Assembly (NCBI RefSeq): GCF_041154455.1
Contig: NZ_AP028665.1
Coordinates: 620,001 to 684,000, forward strand
DNA from: Variovorax sp. V213
Lineage (GTDB): Bacteria; Pseudomonadota; Gammaproteobacteria; Burkholderiales; Burkholderiaceae_C
DNA: 64,000 bases
Direction of reading: 5' to 3'
Numbering within the stretch: the first letter of the stretch is position 1; each line of letters starts with the position of its first letter. A program made the position numbers and the translations under genes. This document shows positions 31,867-42,701 of the stretch, piece by piece. The notes beneath the pieces are model-generated. The model was given only the letters and a program-made list of their open reading frames with translations, searched no databases and was not told the DNA's origin.

Positions 31867-32747
31867 AGACCTCGCAAGCCCGGGTGTTGCTGACCGGCGC
31901 GAGCGGCGGCATCGGACAGGCCGCGGCCACCCGGTTGGTGAACGCCGGGGCATCGGTGATGCTGGTGGGTCGATCTCCGGCGCGGCTGGCGATGCAGGCG
32001 CGCACGCTGGTTCGCGACTGCGGCGTGCCCCGGCCCACGGTGGAATGGTACGCAGCCGACCTGACGCGCATCGCCAGCCTTGCGGCCATTGCCGAGGTGG
32101 CTTCCGGGTGGGGCTGCAACGTGCTGGTCCACAACGCGGGCCTGTCGGGCTTCGGCCGGCTCGAATCGCTGGCCGCCAACGACATGGCGCAGGTGCTGCA
32201 CCTCAACCTGCTGGTGCCGATGCTGTTGACCCAGGCCCTGCTGCCCCATCTGCGCAGCCTGCCGCGGGCGCAGATCGTCTGCGTGGGTTCGGTGCTGGGG
32301 CGCCTGGGCCTGCCGGGCTTCAGCGTGTATTGCGCCAGCAAGTTCGGGCTTCGCGGATTCGCGGAATCGCTGCGCCGCGAACTCGGCGATACGCAGGTGC
32401 GCGTGCAATACCTCGGCCCGCGCACCACGCGCACCGATTTCAACAACGCCGAGGTCGAAAGCTACAACGAGGCCACGGGCACGGCGACGGACCGGCCCGA
32501 CATCCCAGCGGCGGCGCTGCTGCAGCTCATCGAGAGCGAGGCCGCCGAGTGCTTCCTGGGCTTTCCCGAGAAGCTGGCCGTCCGGCTCAACGGGCTCGCG
32601 CCGGAGTTGCTGGACGGCGCGTTCGACAAGCACCGGCGCGCGCTGCCGCCGCCCGTACAGCCGGCGCAGCCCTTTCTCGAGGGCCCGGACACCCCGGGCG
32701 CTCCCGCCGAAGCCGATTCCCATTCGCTGCTGCACAGCGCACATTGA
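31863..32747 (+). CDS. Short-chain dehydrogenase/reductase
   Basis: 294 residues. Cofactor loop LLTGASGGIGQAAATRL, then the N-A-G strand (VLVHNAGLSGFGRLES), catalytic Ser in VCVGSVLGRLG and the Y-x-x-x-K pair in YCASKFGLRGF. The R in VGRSPARL near the end of strand 2 favours NADP(H). The C-terminal extension past 225 (FLGFPEKLAVRLNGLAPELLD) is the type seen in SDRs acting on long or membrane-associated substrates. Its ATG overlaps the diiron protein's stop, so both are made together. Confidence 0.9.
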   Translation: MKTSQARVLLTGASGGIGQAAATRLVNAGASVMLVGRSPARLAMQARTLVRDCGVPRPTVEWYAADLTRIASLAAIAEVASGWGCNVLVHNAGLSGFGRLESLAANDMAQVLHLNLLVPMLLTQALLPHLRSLPRAQIVCVGSVLGRLGLPGFSVYCASKFGLRGFAESLRRELGDTQVRVQYLGPRTTRTDFNNAEVESYNEATGTATDRPDIPAAALLQLIESEAAECFLGFPEKLAVRLNGLAPELLDGAFDKHRRALPPPVQPAQPFLEGPDTPGAPAEADSHSLLHSAH

Positions 32748-32764
32748 CCCACGGAGGACGACAC

Positions 32765-33460
32765 ATGACACAACAAGCCCTTTCACTCGCTTCGCCCATG
32801 CCCACTGCGGTGAATCGCCGTTGGCTGATCGGCATCGCCGCCGCCGCGCTCCTGGGAGCGATGGTTCCGCGCGCGTCCTTCGCGGCGGGCGTCGAAGACG
32901 CCGTCGTCGACCTGCAGCACGACTGGGAAGTGATCCGCTACCAGACGCCCGCGCCCGAACGCGGGAAGCGTTTCGAGGCCCTGGCGGCCAAGGCCCGCAA
33001 GGTGAGCGAAACCTACCCGGGTCGCGCGGAGCCGCTGGTCTGGGAAGGCATCATCGTCAGTTCATGGGCCGGTGAGAAGGGAGGCCTCGGCGCGCTGGGG
33101 CTGGTAAAGCAAGCCAAGGCGCTGTACGAAGGTGCGATCGCGATCGACGGCGATGTGCTCGACGGCTCGGCCTACAACAGCCTGGGCGTTCTCTACTACA
33201 AGGTCCCGGGATGGCCCGTGGGTTTCGGCGACAAGGCCAAGGCGAAGGAACTGCTGCAGAAAGCGCTGTCGCTCAACCCGAAGGGGATCGATCCGAACTT
33301 TTTCTACGGCGAGTACCTGGTCGAGACGGGGCAGGCCGACCTGGCCGTCGCGTACCTCGAGCGGGCATTGCAGGCGCCGCCGCGGCCGGGCCGGCAGGTG
33401 GCCGACAGCGGGCGGCGCGAGGAAGCGCGCTTGCTGCTGGAGAAGACCAGGGCCAGGTAG
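32765..33460 (+). CDS. Exported TPR-repeat protein
   Basis: 231 residues from the ATG at 32765. The N-terminal VNRRWLIGIAAAALLGAMVPRASFA is a cleavable export signal with a twin Arg that could use Tat or Sec. The mature part has TPR-like repeats: ALYEGAIAIDGDVLDGSAYNSLGVLY, KELLQKALSLNP and AVAYLERALQAPP. It resembles scaffold lipoprotein-type TPR proteins with a periplasmic location. Last gene of the operon, 17 nt after the SDR. It converges with the histidine kinase gene, 13 nt apart. Confidence 0.82.
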   Translation: MTQQALSLASPMPTAVNRRWLIGIAAAALLGAMVPRASFAAGVEDAVVDLQHDWEVIRYQTPAPERGKRFEALAAKARKVSETYPGRAEPLVWEGIIVSSWAGEKGGLGALGLVKQAKALYEGAIAIDGDVLDGSAYNSLGVLYYKVPGWPVGFGDKAKAKELLQKALSLNPKGIDPNFFYGEYLVETGQADLAVAYLERALQAPPRPGRQVADSGRREEARLLLEKTRAR

Positions 33461-33473
33461 GCCGGCTGCTCCT

Positions 33474-34829
33474 TCAGCGGTGCGCCGCATCGAACTGGAG
33501 CGTCACCTTCACACCCCGGCCGCCTGCGCCGGGGCCGAACAGCAACTCGAGTCCGTGCAGCTCGGCAATGCGCCGCACGATCGAAACCCCCAGGCCGCTG
33601 CCGCCTTCCTGCTGGCCGTCGGGCCGGTAGAAGCGCTCGCCCAGCCGCGTCAGCTGCTCGGGCGACAGGGGCTCTCCTTCGTTTTCGAGCTCCAGGTCTT
33701 CGCGCCCGATGCGCAGCACCACGCTCGATCCTTCCGGCGCATAGCGAACCGCGTTATCGAGCAGATTGCGCAGCAGCATCGTCAGCAGATGCTCGTCGCC
33801 CAGGAGCGGCAAGGGGTGCGATCCCCTTGGCGGCCACTCGCAGGCCAGCTCGATGCGGCGGCGCTCGGCCGTCGCCAGGCAATCGCTCATGGCCTGTTCG
33901 ACGATCCGTGGCCATTCCACCTCTGTGGTCAAGGGTGGCGCGACGCCGGACTCCACGCGCGAAAGCGAGAGCATCTGCGTCATCAGCCGTTCCATGCGGT
34001 CGAGGCCGGCGCTGAGCTTGGCTTCGGCCGCGGCGCGTTCGGTCTGGCTGCCTGCGCGGCGCACCACGTCCCACTGGGCGCGCAGCACGGCCAGGGGCGT
34101 GCGCAGTTCGTGCGCGGCGTCGGCCGTGAAGCGGCGCTCGCGCACCAGCAACTGGTCGATGCGGGCGAACAGACCATTCATGGCGCCCAGCAGCGGCTTG
34201 AGCTCGGCCGGCGCGCGCTCGACGGGCACGGCCTGCAGATCGTCGGCCTTTCGGCGGCGCAGCTCGGCGGTGAGCTGGTGCATGGGCGCCAACGCACGGC
34301 GCACGGCCCATGCCATCACGGCCAGCAGAAAGGGCAGCACCAGCAGCCAGGGGACAACCTGCGTCACCGTGAGGCCGTACACCAATTCGTCACGCTCGTA
34401 CGCATCCTGGCCGGCGGCCACCAGCCAGGCGCCGTCGAAGGACTGCAGGTAGTAGATGCGCCACATCCGGCCCTTGACCCTTTCGTCGACAAAACCGCTC
34501 GCGTCGGGCCGCCGCGGCAGCACCACGCCTTCGTGATCCGACAGCATGAGGCGGCCTTTCGCGTCCCACGCTGCCACGGCGAGATCCCGGACGTCCGACT
34601 CCCCGGCCTCCCTGGTGCCTTCCCGGGGCGGGGGCGGCAGCACCGGGGTGGTCCCCGGATAGCTGGGGCTCAATGTGGACTGCACCTGGCGCGCCAGCCG
34701 GATCAGCTCGGTGTCGTAGAGCTCGTTGACCTCGTGCCGCGCGCGGCTGATGGAGAAGTACAAGGCCACGCCCCAGACCAGCGGCGCGCAAACCAGCAGA
34801 TAGAGCAGAAGGCGACGCTGCAGGCTCAT
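33474..34829 (-). CDS. Sensor histidine kinase (QseC/TctE-like)
   Basis: 451 residues. Two membrane helices (about 5-25 and 158-178) flank a periplasmic sensor region of about 130 residues. Then HAMP-like, the H-box FTADAAHELRTPLAVLRAQ, N-box LRNLLDNAVRYAPEGS, the G1 variant LENEGEPLSPEQL (CusS-like, no Asp) and G2 GGSGLGVSIVRRIAELHG. Its ATG overlaps the response regulator stop (4 nt). It converges on the five-gene operon; whether it controls that operon is unknown. Confidence 0.93.
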   Translation of the reverse strand: MSLQRRLLLYLLVCAPLVWGVALYFSISRARHEVNELYDTELIRLARQVQSTLSPSYPGTTPVLPPPPREGTREAGESDVRDLAVAAWDAKGRLMLSDHEGVVLPRRPDASGFVDERVKGRMWRIYYLQSFDGAWLVAAGQDAYERDELVYGLTVTQVVPWLLVLPFLLAVMAWAVRRALAPMHQLTAELRRRKADDLQAVPVERAPAELKPLLGAMNGLFARIDQLLVRERRFTADAAHELRTPLAVLRAQWDVVRRAGSQTERAAAEAKLSAGLDRMERLMTQMLSLSRVESGVAPPLTTEVEWPRIVEQAMSDCLATAERRRIELACEWPPRGSHPLPLLGDEHLLTMLLRNLLDNAVRYAPEGSSVVLRIGREDLELENEGEPLSPEQLTRLGERFYRPDGQQEGGSGLGVSIVRRIAELHGLELLFGPGAGGRGVKVTLQFDAAHR

Positions 34830-35500
34830 GGCGATGGCTGGCCGGACCCGAGCGCATAACCCACGCCGCGCACGGTCCGCACGATGCCCGGGTCGATCTT
34901 GCGCCGCAGGTGGTGGATGTGGACCTCGAGGACATTGCCTTCGGGCTCCGTGCCGCTCCAGTCATAGAGCTTTTCCTGCAGGTGGGCCTTCGAGAGCACG
35001 CGCTGCGGCTGCGCCAGGAGCGCCTCGAGCACCGCCAGTTCGCGCCCGGTCAGATCGACGCGTTCGCCCTTCCAGTGCACGAGTTTGCTGGCGGGGTCGT
35101 ACTCGAGCGCTCCGTGCTGCCAGACCGGTTGCGCGCGGCCGGCGGCACGGCGCACCAGTGCCCGAAGGCGAGCGGCGAGTTCGTCGATGGTGATGGGCTT
35201 GACGAGGTAGTCGTCGGCCCCGGCATCGAGGCCGGCGATGCGCTGTTCGACGCCGTCGCGCGCCGTCAGGATGAGCAGCGGCAGTTTCAGCCCCCGATCC
35301 CGCCAGCGGCGCAGCCAGGTCATGCCGTCGCCGCCCGGAAGCCCCAGGTCCAGCACCAATGCATCGAACGAGGCGCCGGACAACGCTGCATCGGCCTGGC
35401 CGCCGTTGCCGAACCAGTCGACGGCATGGCCGAGCTGGCGCAGGCCGGTGGCCAGCGCATCGCCGAGCAGGGGATCATCTTCGACAATCAGCAAGCGCAT
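34826..35500 (-). CDS. OmpR/QseB-type response regulator
   Basis: 224 residues from the ATG at 35500 (MRLLIVEDDPLLGDAL). Receiver: D-D acidic pair at 8-9, phospho-acceptor Asp in LVLDLGLPGGDG (about 51), T in LILTARD, K in DYLVKPI. C-terminal winged HTH: GRELAVLEALLAQPQRVLSKAHLQEKLYD and VEVHIHHLRRKI-like VLEVHIHHLRRKID, ending VRTVRGVGYAL. It is translated first and coupled to its kinase. Confidence 0.95.
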   Translation of the reverse strand: MRLLIVEDDPLLGDALATGLRQLGHAVDWFGNGGQADAALSGASFDALVLDLGLPGGDGMTWLRRWRDRGLKLPLLILTARDGVEQRIAGLDAGADDYLVKPITIDELAARLRALVRRAAGRAQPVWQHGALEYDPASKLVHWKGERVDLTGRELAVLEALLAQPQRVLSKAHLQEKLYDWSGTEPEGNVLEVHIHHLRRKIDPGIVRTVRGVGYALGSGQPSP

Positions 35501-35559
35501 GTGAATGCGGCTCGAAACCGGGAGCGCGGAAACCGCCGCGGCGGTGCAGGCGCATGGCC

Positions 35560-35817
35560 TCAGAAGCCGGCCAGAGCCAGGATGCGAGACAGTGTAGACC
35601 CGCTCATGCCGAACCACTCGTCGTCGAAGGCGTTGTAGACGCCGCACACCAGTGCGGCGGCACCGATGGCCAACAGCAGCATGACGGCAAGGGCTGCGAC
35701 ATCCGCAAGGCGGGCACGGCCTGGGGCGGCCGGGGCTTGCGCACCGGGCGGCTGCGGCGCGCCGGCGCGCGATGGCGCGGCGCGGGACTGGGCTGCAATG
35801 TCCATTGGCATCTCCAC
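35560..35817 (-). CDS. Small single-helix membrane protein (hypothetical)
   Basis: 85 residues (or 81 from the second Met at 35805). Pro/Ala-rich, positively charged N-terminus, then one membrane helix ADVAALAVMLLLAIGAAALV and the C-terminal VYNAFDDEWFGMSGSTL. I know no family. It lies 59 nt upstream of the response regulator in the same direction and may be co-transcribed. The hydrophobic helix and amphipathic tail favour a real gene, but there is no independent support. Confidence 0.5.
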   Translation of the reverse strand: MEMPMDIAAQSRAAPSRAGAPQPPGAQAPAAPGRARLADVAALAVMLLLAIGAAALVCGVYNAFDDEWFGMSGSTLSRILALAGF

Positions 35818-35937
35818 GTAGGCTCATGTCGCGACCACCCCATGGGTCACACGATTCACATGATGGCGGCGGCAGATTCGATTTGCCTTAAGACGCCCGC
35901 AGAACACGGATTCACGGGACAGCGCCGGCCCGCTCGC

Positions 35938-35951
35938 TTGACGGGCATCAA
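35938..35951. promoter_or_regulatory. FNR/ANR-like box
   Basis: TTGAC-GGGC-ATCAA, one arm base off perfect, ending 49 bp before the thymidine-phosphorylase start. The minus-strand membrane-protein/two-component genes lie on its other side. Confidence 0.6.
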
Positions 35952-36000
35952 CCCCCTTTCGCGCGGCGCGTGCCAAGCTTCATGCAGCCAAGGAGCGCCC

Positions 36001-37509
36001 ATGCCGCCACACAACCGCCTGCTGGCCCGCCGTGCCGGCATCGACACCTACCAGCAGTCGGTGGTCTACATGCGCAGCGACTGTGCGGTTTGCCGGGCCG
36101 AAGGCTTCCAGTCGCAGGCGCAGGTCGAGGTGATCGGCAACGGGCGCCATCTGTTCGCGATCCTGCACCAGGTGAACAGCGACTGGCTGCGCAACGACGA
36201 AATCGCGCTGTCGGAGGCGGCCTGGAACCTGATGGGCGCGACCGAGGGCGAAGAGCTGATGGTGCGGCACCCGCCGATACTCGATTCGCTGGCGCATCTG
36301 CGCAACAAGGTGCACGGCGGCAGCCTGGCCTACGCCGCGCTGCGCGCACTGATGGAAGACGTGAGCCATGGGCGCCTTCCCGACATCCACCTGGCTTCCT
36401 TCGTGACGGTCTGCGCCGGCCGCGGCCTCGACCTGGGCGAGACCGTGGCGCTGACCCGCGCCATGGTCGACGTGGGAGAGCGCATCGACTGGGGCGCCTC
36501 GCCCGTGATGGACAAGCACTGCATCGGCGGACTGCCGGGCAACCGGACCACGCCTTTGGTCGTTGCCATCGTCGCGTCGTGCGGCGTGGTGATGCCCAAG
36601 ACTTCGTCGCGCGCCATCACGTCGGCGGCGGGTACTGCCGACGTCATGGAGATGCTTGCGCCCGTCGACCTGGACCTGGCGGCCATGCGCCGTGTGGTCG
36701 AACGTGAAGGAGGATGCGTCGTATGGGGCAGCGCCATGCGCGTCAGCCCGGCCGACGACATGCTGATCCGGGTGGAGCGGCCGCTCGGCATCGACAGCGA
36801 GGGCCTCATGGTGGCGTCCATCCTGTCCAAGAAGGCGGCCATGGGCTCGCAGCGCGTGCTGATCGACATTCCCGTCGGTCCCCTGGCCAAGGTGCGCAGC
36901 GACGCCGCTTCCAGCCAGTTGTCGCGCAGCCTGGTATCGGTCGGCGCCGCGATGGGCATGCAGGTACAGACGGTGTTCACCGACGGCAGCCAGCCGGTCG
37001 GCCGCGGCGTGGGCCCCGCGCTCGAAGCGATGGACGTGATGGCGGTGCTCGAACGCCGGGCCGACGCGCCGCAGGATTTGCGCGAACGCGCGCTCCTGCT
37101 GGCCGGGCTCGTCCTGGAGATGGCGGGCAAGGCCGCGGCGGGTGCGGGACAGGCGATGGCGCGCGAGGCGCTGGATGGCGGCCGCGCCCTCGCCAGGTTC
37201 ATTGCGATCTGCGAAGCGCAGGGCGGCCTGCGCGTGCCGCCCAAGGCCGCCCATACGCACTGCGTGACCGCTCCCGCCAACGGCGTGGTGTCGGCGATCG
37301 ACACCCGCCTGGTTGCGCGCATGGCCAAGCTGGCCGGCGCGCCGCGCGACCCGGCCGCCGGTGCGACGCTGCACGTGCGCGTGCAGGACAGCGTCAGGCT
37401 CGGCCAGCCGCTCTTCACGCTGCATGCCGAAAGCCTCGGCGAGCTTCAGTACGCCATGAGCTTCGTGCGCTCTCAACTGCCGATCGTTGGCATCGAGCCC
37501 GCGCCATGA
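36001..37509 (+). CDS. Thymidine phosphorylase family protein (AMP-phosphorylase-like)
   Basis: 502 residues from the ATG at 36001, with AAGGAG before it. An extra N-terminal domain of about 90 residues precedes the phosphorylase core, as in archaeal AMP phosphorylase and unlike E. coli DeoA. Core motifs: KVHGGSLAYAALRALMEDV, MDKHCIGGLPGNRTTPLVVAIVASCG (phosphate loop), TSSRAITSAAGTADVMEML and the G-x-V-x-x-A-D-D-x-L region (MRVSPADDMLIRVERPLGID). The substrate may be a nucleoside or nucleoside monophosphate, so nucleotide salvage for energy is one possibility. It sits directly behind an FNR-like box. Confidence 0.9.
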   Translation: MPPHNRLLARRAGIDTYQQSVVYMRSDCAVCRAEGFQSQAQVEVIGNGRHLFAILHQVNSDWLRNDEIALSEAAWNLMGATEGEELMVRHPPILDSLAHLRNKVHGGSLAYAALRALMEDVSHGRLPDIHLASFVTVCAGRGLDLGETVALTRAMVDVGERIDWGASPVMDKHCIGGLPGNRTTPLVVAIVASCGVVMPKTSSRAITSAAGTADVMEMLAPVDLDLAAMRRVVEREGGCVVWGSAMRVSPADDMLIRVERPLGIDSEGLMVASILSKKAAMGSQRVLIDIPVGPLAKVRSDAASSQLSRSLVSVGAAMGMQVQTVFTDGSQPVGRGVGPALEAMDVMAVLERRADAPQDLRERALLLAGLVLEMAGKAAAGAGQAMAREALDGGRALARFIAICEAQGGLRVPPKAAHTHCVTAPANGVVSAIDTRLVARMAKLAGAPRDPAAGATLHVRVQDSVRLGQPLFTLHAESLGELQYAMSFVRSQLPIVGIEPAP

Positions 37510-37615
37510 GGCGGCGGCAGGCAGGGTTCGATGCGACCGACCCAGGATGCCATGTGCAGTCGGCCGCTGGCGCCAGATTCTTCGATCAGGCAGGCTGGCC
37601 TGGAGTTGACGAAGA

Positions 37616-37629
37616 TCAGAACCCGGAGC
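37616..37629. promoter_or_regulatory. FNR/ANR-like box (weak)
   Basis: TTGAC-GAAG-ATCAG, last base deviates, ending 24 bp before the ABC ATPase start at 37654. Confidence 0.35.
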
Positions 37630-37653
37630 GGCATCGCGCCGCAGGATCGACGC

Positions 37654-38373
<720 letters not shown>

Positions 38374-38380
38374 CACGGCC

Positions 38381-40771
<2,391 letters not shown>

Positions 40772-40776
40772 AAGCC

Positions 40777-41976
40777 ATGAACCCCAAGCCCCTGTGGATA
40801 TCGATTGCAGCGGCCGCGGCCATGTCGGCCGTCCTGGTCTGGGCCTTCGCGCCGCGGCCGCTGGCCGTGGAGGTGGCGCGCGCCACCATGGGCCCCTACG
40901 AACAGTCGGTCGTCGAAGATGCAAGGACGCGCCTGCGTGACCGGTATGCCTTGAGCGCGCCGCTGGCCGGCCGGCTGGCCCGCATTGCGCTGCGCGAAGG
41001 AGATGCGGTGCAGGCCGGTGCCGTGGTTGCCACAATCACGCCGGCCCTCTCGCCCATGCTCGACGAACGCACCCGGCGCGAACAGTCCGCACGCGTGGAA
41101 GCCACCGAAGCAGCGGTGCGCCGTGCCGACGCCGGCATCCAGCGCGCGCGCGTTGCGGTGGAGCAGGCGCGCATCGAGCTTCGGCGCAACGAGCAGCTTG
41201 CGCAGCAGGACTTCGTCTCGGCTGCCAAGGTCGACGCCGACCGCCTGGCACTCCAGGCCGCCCAGACGGACCTGGATGTCGCGCTGCAGTCGCGGCAGGT
41301 GTCGGGCTACGAACGCGACACCGCGCGCGCCGCACTGGTCGCCATCCGCGCGACGGGCTCGAGCGAGGGAATCTTCGCCGTGCGCGCGCCGGTGAGCGGC
41401 AGCGTCCTGCGCGTGGCGCAGACCAGCGAGACCACGGTGGCGCTCGGCGCTCCGTTGATCGAGATCGGCGACACCGCACGGCTGGAGATCGTTGCCGAGC
41501 TTCTGACCACCGATGCGCTGCAGGCGCTGCCCGGCGCGCCGGTGCGTGTGGAGCGCTGGGGCGGCGGGGGCGTGCTGGAAGGCCGTGTGCGCCGGGTCGA
41601 GCCGGCGGCGTTCACCAAGGTGTCGGCGCTGGGCATCGAAGAGCAGCGTGTGAACGTGCTCATCGATCTCGTCGGGTCGCCCGACCAATGGCGGGCACTG
41701 GGCGACGGCTACCGGGTGGGCGTGCGCATCGTGACGCTGTTCCGCTCCTCGGTCCTGCGGGTGCCGGTGAGCGCGGTCTTTCCGCAGCCTGGCGGCGGAA
41801 TGGCCGTCTTCGTGGTGGATGGCGCACACGCGCGGCTCACGCCGATCGAGCACGGCGGGCGCAACGGCAGCGAAGCCTGGGTGCGCGGAGGGCTCGCCGA
41901 GGGCGCCGAAGTGATCGTCTACCCGCCGGTGGCGCTGCGGGACGGGATGCGCGTCAAGGTGCGCGCGGTGCGTTGA
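40777..41976 (+). CDS. HlyD/MacA-type periplasmic adaptor
   Basis: 399 residues from the ATG at 40777 (GAGAG 8 nt before). A GTG at 40768 overlapping the permease stop (GTGA) is an equally possible start adding three residues. N-terminal membrane anchor WISIAAAAAMSAVLVWAFA; split lipoyl/biotinyl halves (RLRDRYALSAPLAGRLARIALREGD... and FAVRAPVSGSVLRVAQTSE); an intervening alpha hairpin of about 100 residues (RREQSARVEATEAAVRRADA); beta-barrel domain GAPLIEIGDTARLEIVAEL. It links the ABC permease to an outer-membrane channel, not present here. Confidence 0.9.
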   Translation: MNPKPLWISIAAAAAMSAVLVWAFAPRPLAVEVARATMGPYEQSVVEDARTRLRDRYALSAPLAGRLARIALREGDAVQAGAVVATITPALSPMLDERTRREQSARVEATEAAVRRADAGIQRARVAVEQARIELRRNEQLAQQDFVSAAKVDADRLALQAAQTDLDVALQSRQVSGYERDTARAALVAIRATGSSEGIFAVRAPVSGSVLRVAQTSETTVALGAPLIEIGDTARLEIVAELLTTDALQALPGAPVRVERWGGGGVLEGRVRRVEPAAFTKVSALGIEEQRVNVLIDLVGSPDQWRALGDGYRVGVRIVTLFRSSVLRVPVSAVFPQPGGGMAVFVVDGAHARLTPIEHGGRNGSEAWVRGGLAEGAEVIVYPPVALRDGMRVKVRAVR

Positions 41977-41992
41977 GACTCCGCGGGCGCCT

Positions 41993-42026
41993 GGCCGGAT
42001 GCCGGCAAGATTGCCGGCATCCGGCC
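41993..42026. terminator. Bidirectional terminator-like hairpin
   Basis: Perfect 16-bp inverted repeat GGCCGGATGCCGGCAA / TTGCCGGCATCCGGCC with a 2-nt centre, in the 57-bp gap between two converging genes (adaptor, Hsp20). There is no U tract, so termination may be hairpin-only. Confidence 0.65.
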
Positions 42027-42033
42027 CGGGCGC

Positions 42034-42459
42034 CTATTGGATCTTGAGCGTGCTGCGGCCGGTGCCTTCCCGCTTGGGAAGCGTCAGGCGCAGCACGCCG
42101 TCTTCCAGCTTGGCGACGGCGGTCTTCTCGTCGACCTCGGTCGCGAGCGAGAAGCCGCGCGACACGCTGCCGCGATAGGTCTCGGTGATGAGCGAGCGTC
42201 CGTGCTTCTTTTCCTGATCCTTCTTGATTTCGGCGGTGATCGACACATAGTTGCCATCGACCGAAACGCGGACGTCCTCCTTCTTCGCGCCGGGGATCTC
42301 GGCGGTGACGAGGTATTCCTTGTCGTTCTCGTTCACGTCGACGCGGATGTCGGCTGGCAGTTCGACGTCGTCGATCAGTTGCAGGGGCCGGGACCAGCGG
42401 CGCAGCATTTCGGGAAAAAGGTTTTCGAGCCGATCAAGGCGGGTGAGTGCGTTCATCAT
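42034..42459 (-). CDS. Hsp20/alpha-crystallin small heat-shock protein
   Basis: 141 residues. The alpha-crystallin domain is at about 35-130: ADIRVDVNENDKEYLVTAEIPGAKKEDVRVSVDGNYVSITAEI, then RGSVSRGFSLATEVDEKTAVAKLEDGVLRLTLPKREG. The A-x-L-x-x-G-V-L-x-L-x-L-P-K box and the C-terminal I-x-I-type end (LKIQ) are kept. ATP-independent holdase that feeds GroEL/Lon-type systems, both present in the island. It diverges from the ligase gene at 42702 with an FNR-like box in between. Confidence 0.95.
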   Translation of the reverse strand: MMNALTRLDRLENLFPEMLRRWSRPLQLIDDVELPADIRVDVNENDKEYLVTAEIPGAKKEDVRVSVDGNYVSITAEIKKDQEKKHGRSLITETYRGSVSRGFSLATEVDEKTAVAKLEDGVLRLTLPKREGTGRSTLKIQ

Positions 42460-42553
42460 TTGCTCCAGAAGTTGGGTTGGATTTCGCGCCGGATCTGCCC
42501 TCGCAGGGAGTCGGCGCGAACAGTCACTCTAGGCATCTGCAGACACCGGGGTT

Positions 42554-42567
42554 TTGCGTTGAATCAA
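42554..42567. promoter_or_regulatory. FNR/ANR-like box
   Basis: TTGCG-TTGA-ATCAA between hsp20 (42459) and the PaaK-like gene (42702). Confidence 0.45.
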
Positions 42568-42701
42568 CCGTACTCCCGGTGCGCATGCTTTCTCGCAGTG
42601 CAGAGGGGGTTGATGCATGTCAACGCACGAGCGCACCATGGGCGCAAGCTCGCCGATTCAAGAAGGAACCATCATGCGTATCGAATACGGAGACGATCCC
42701 C

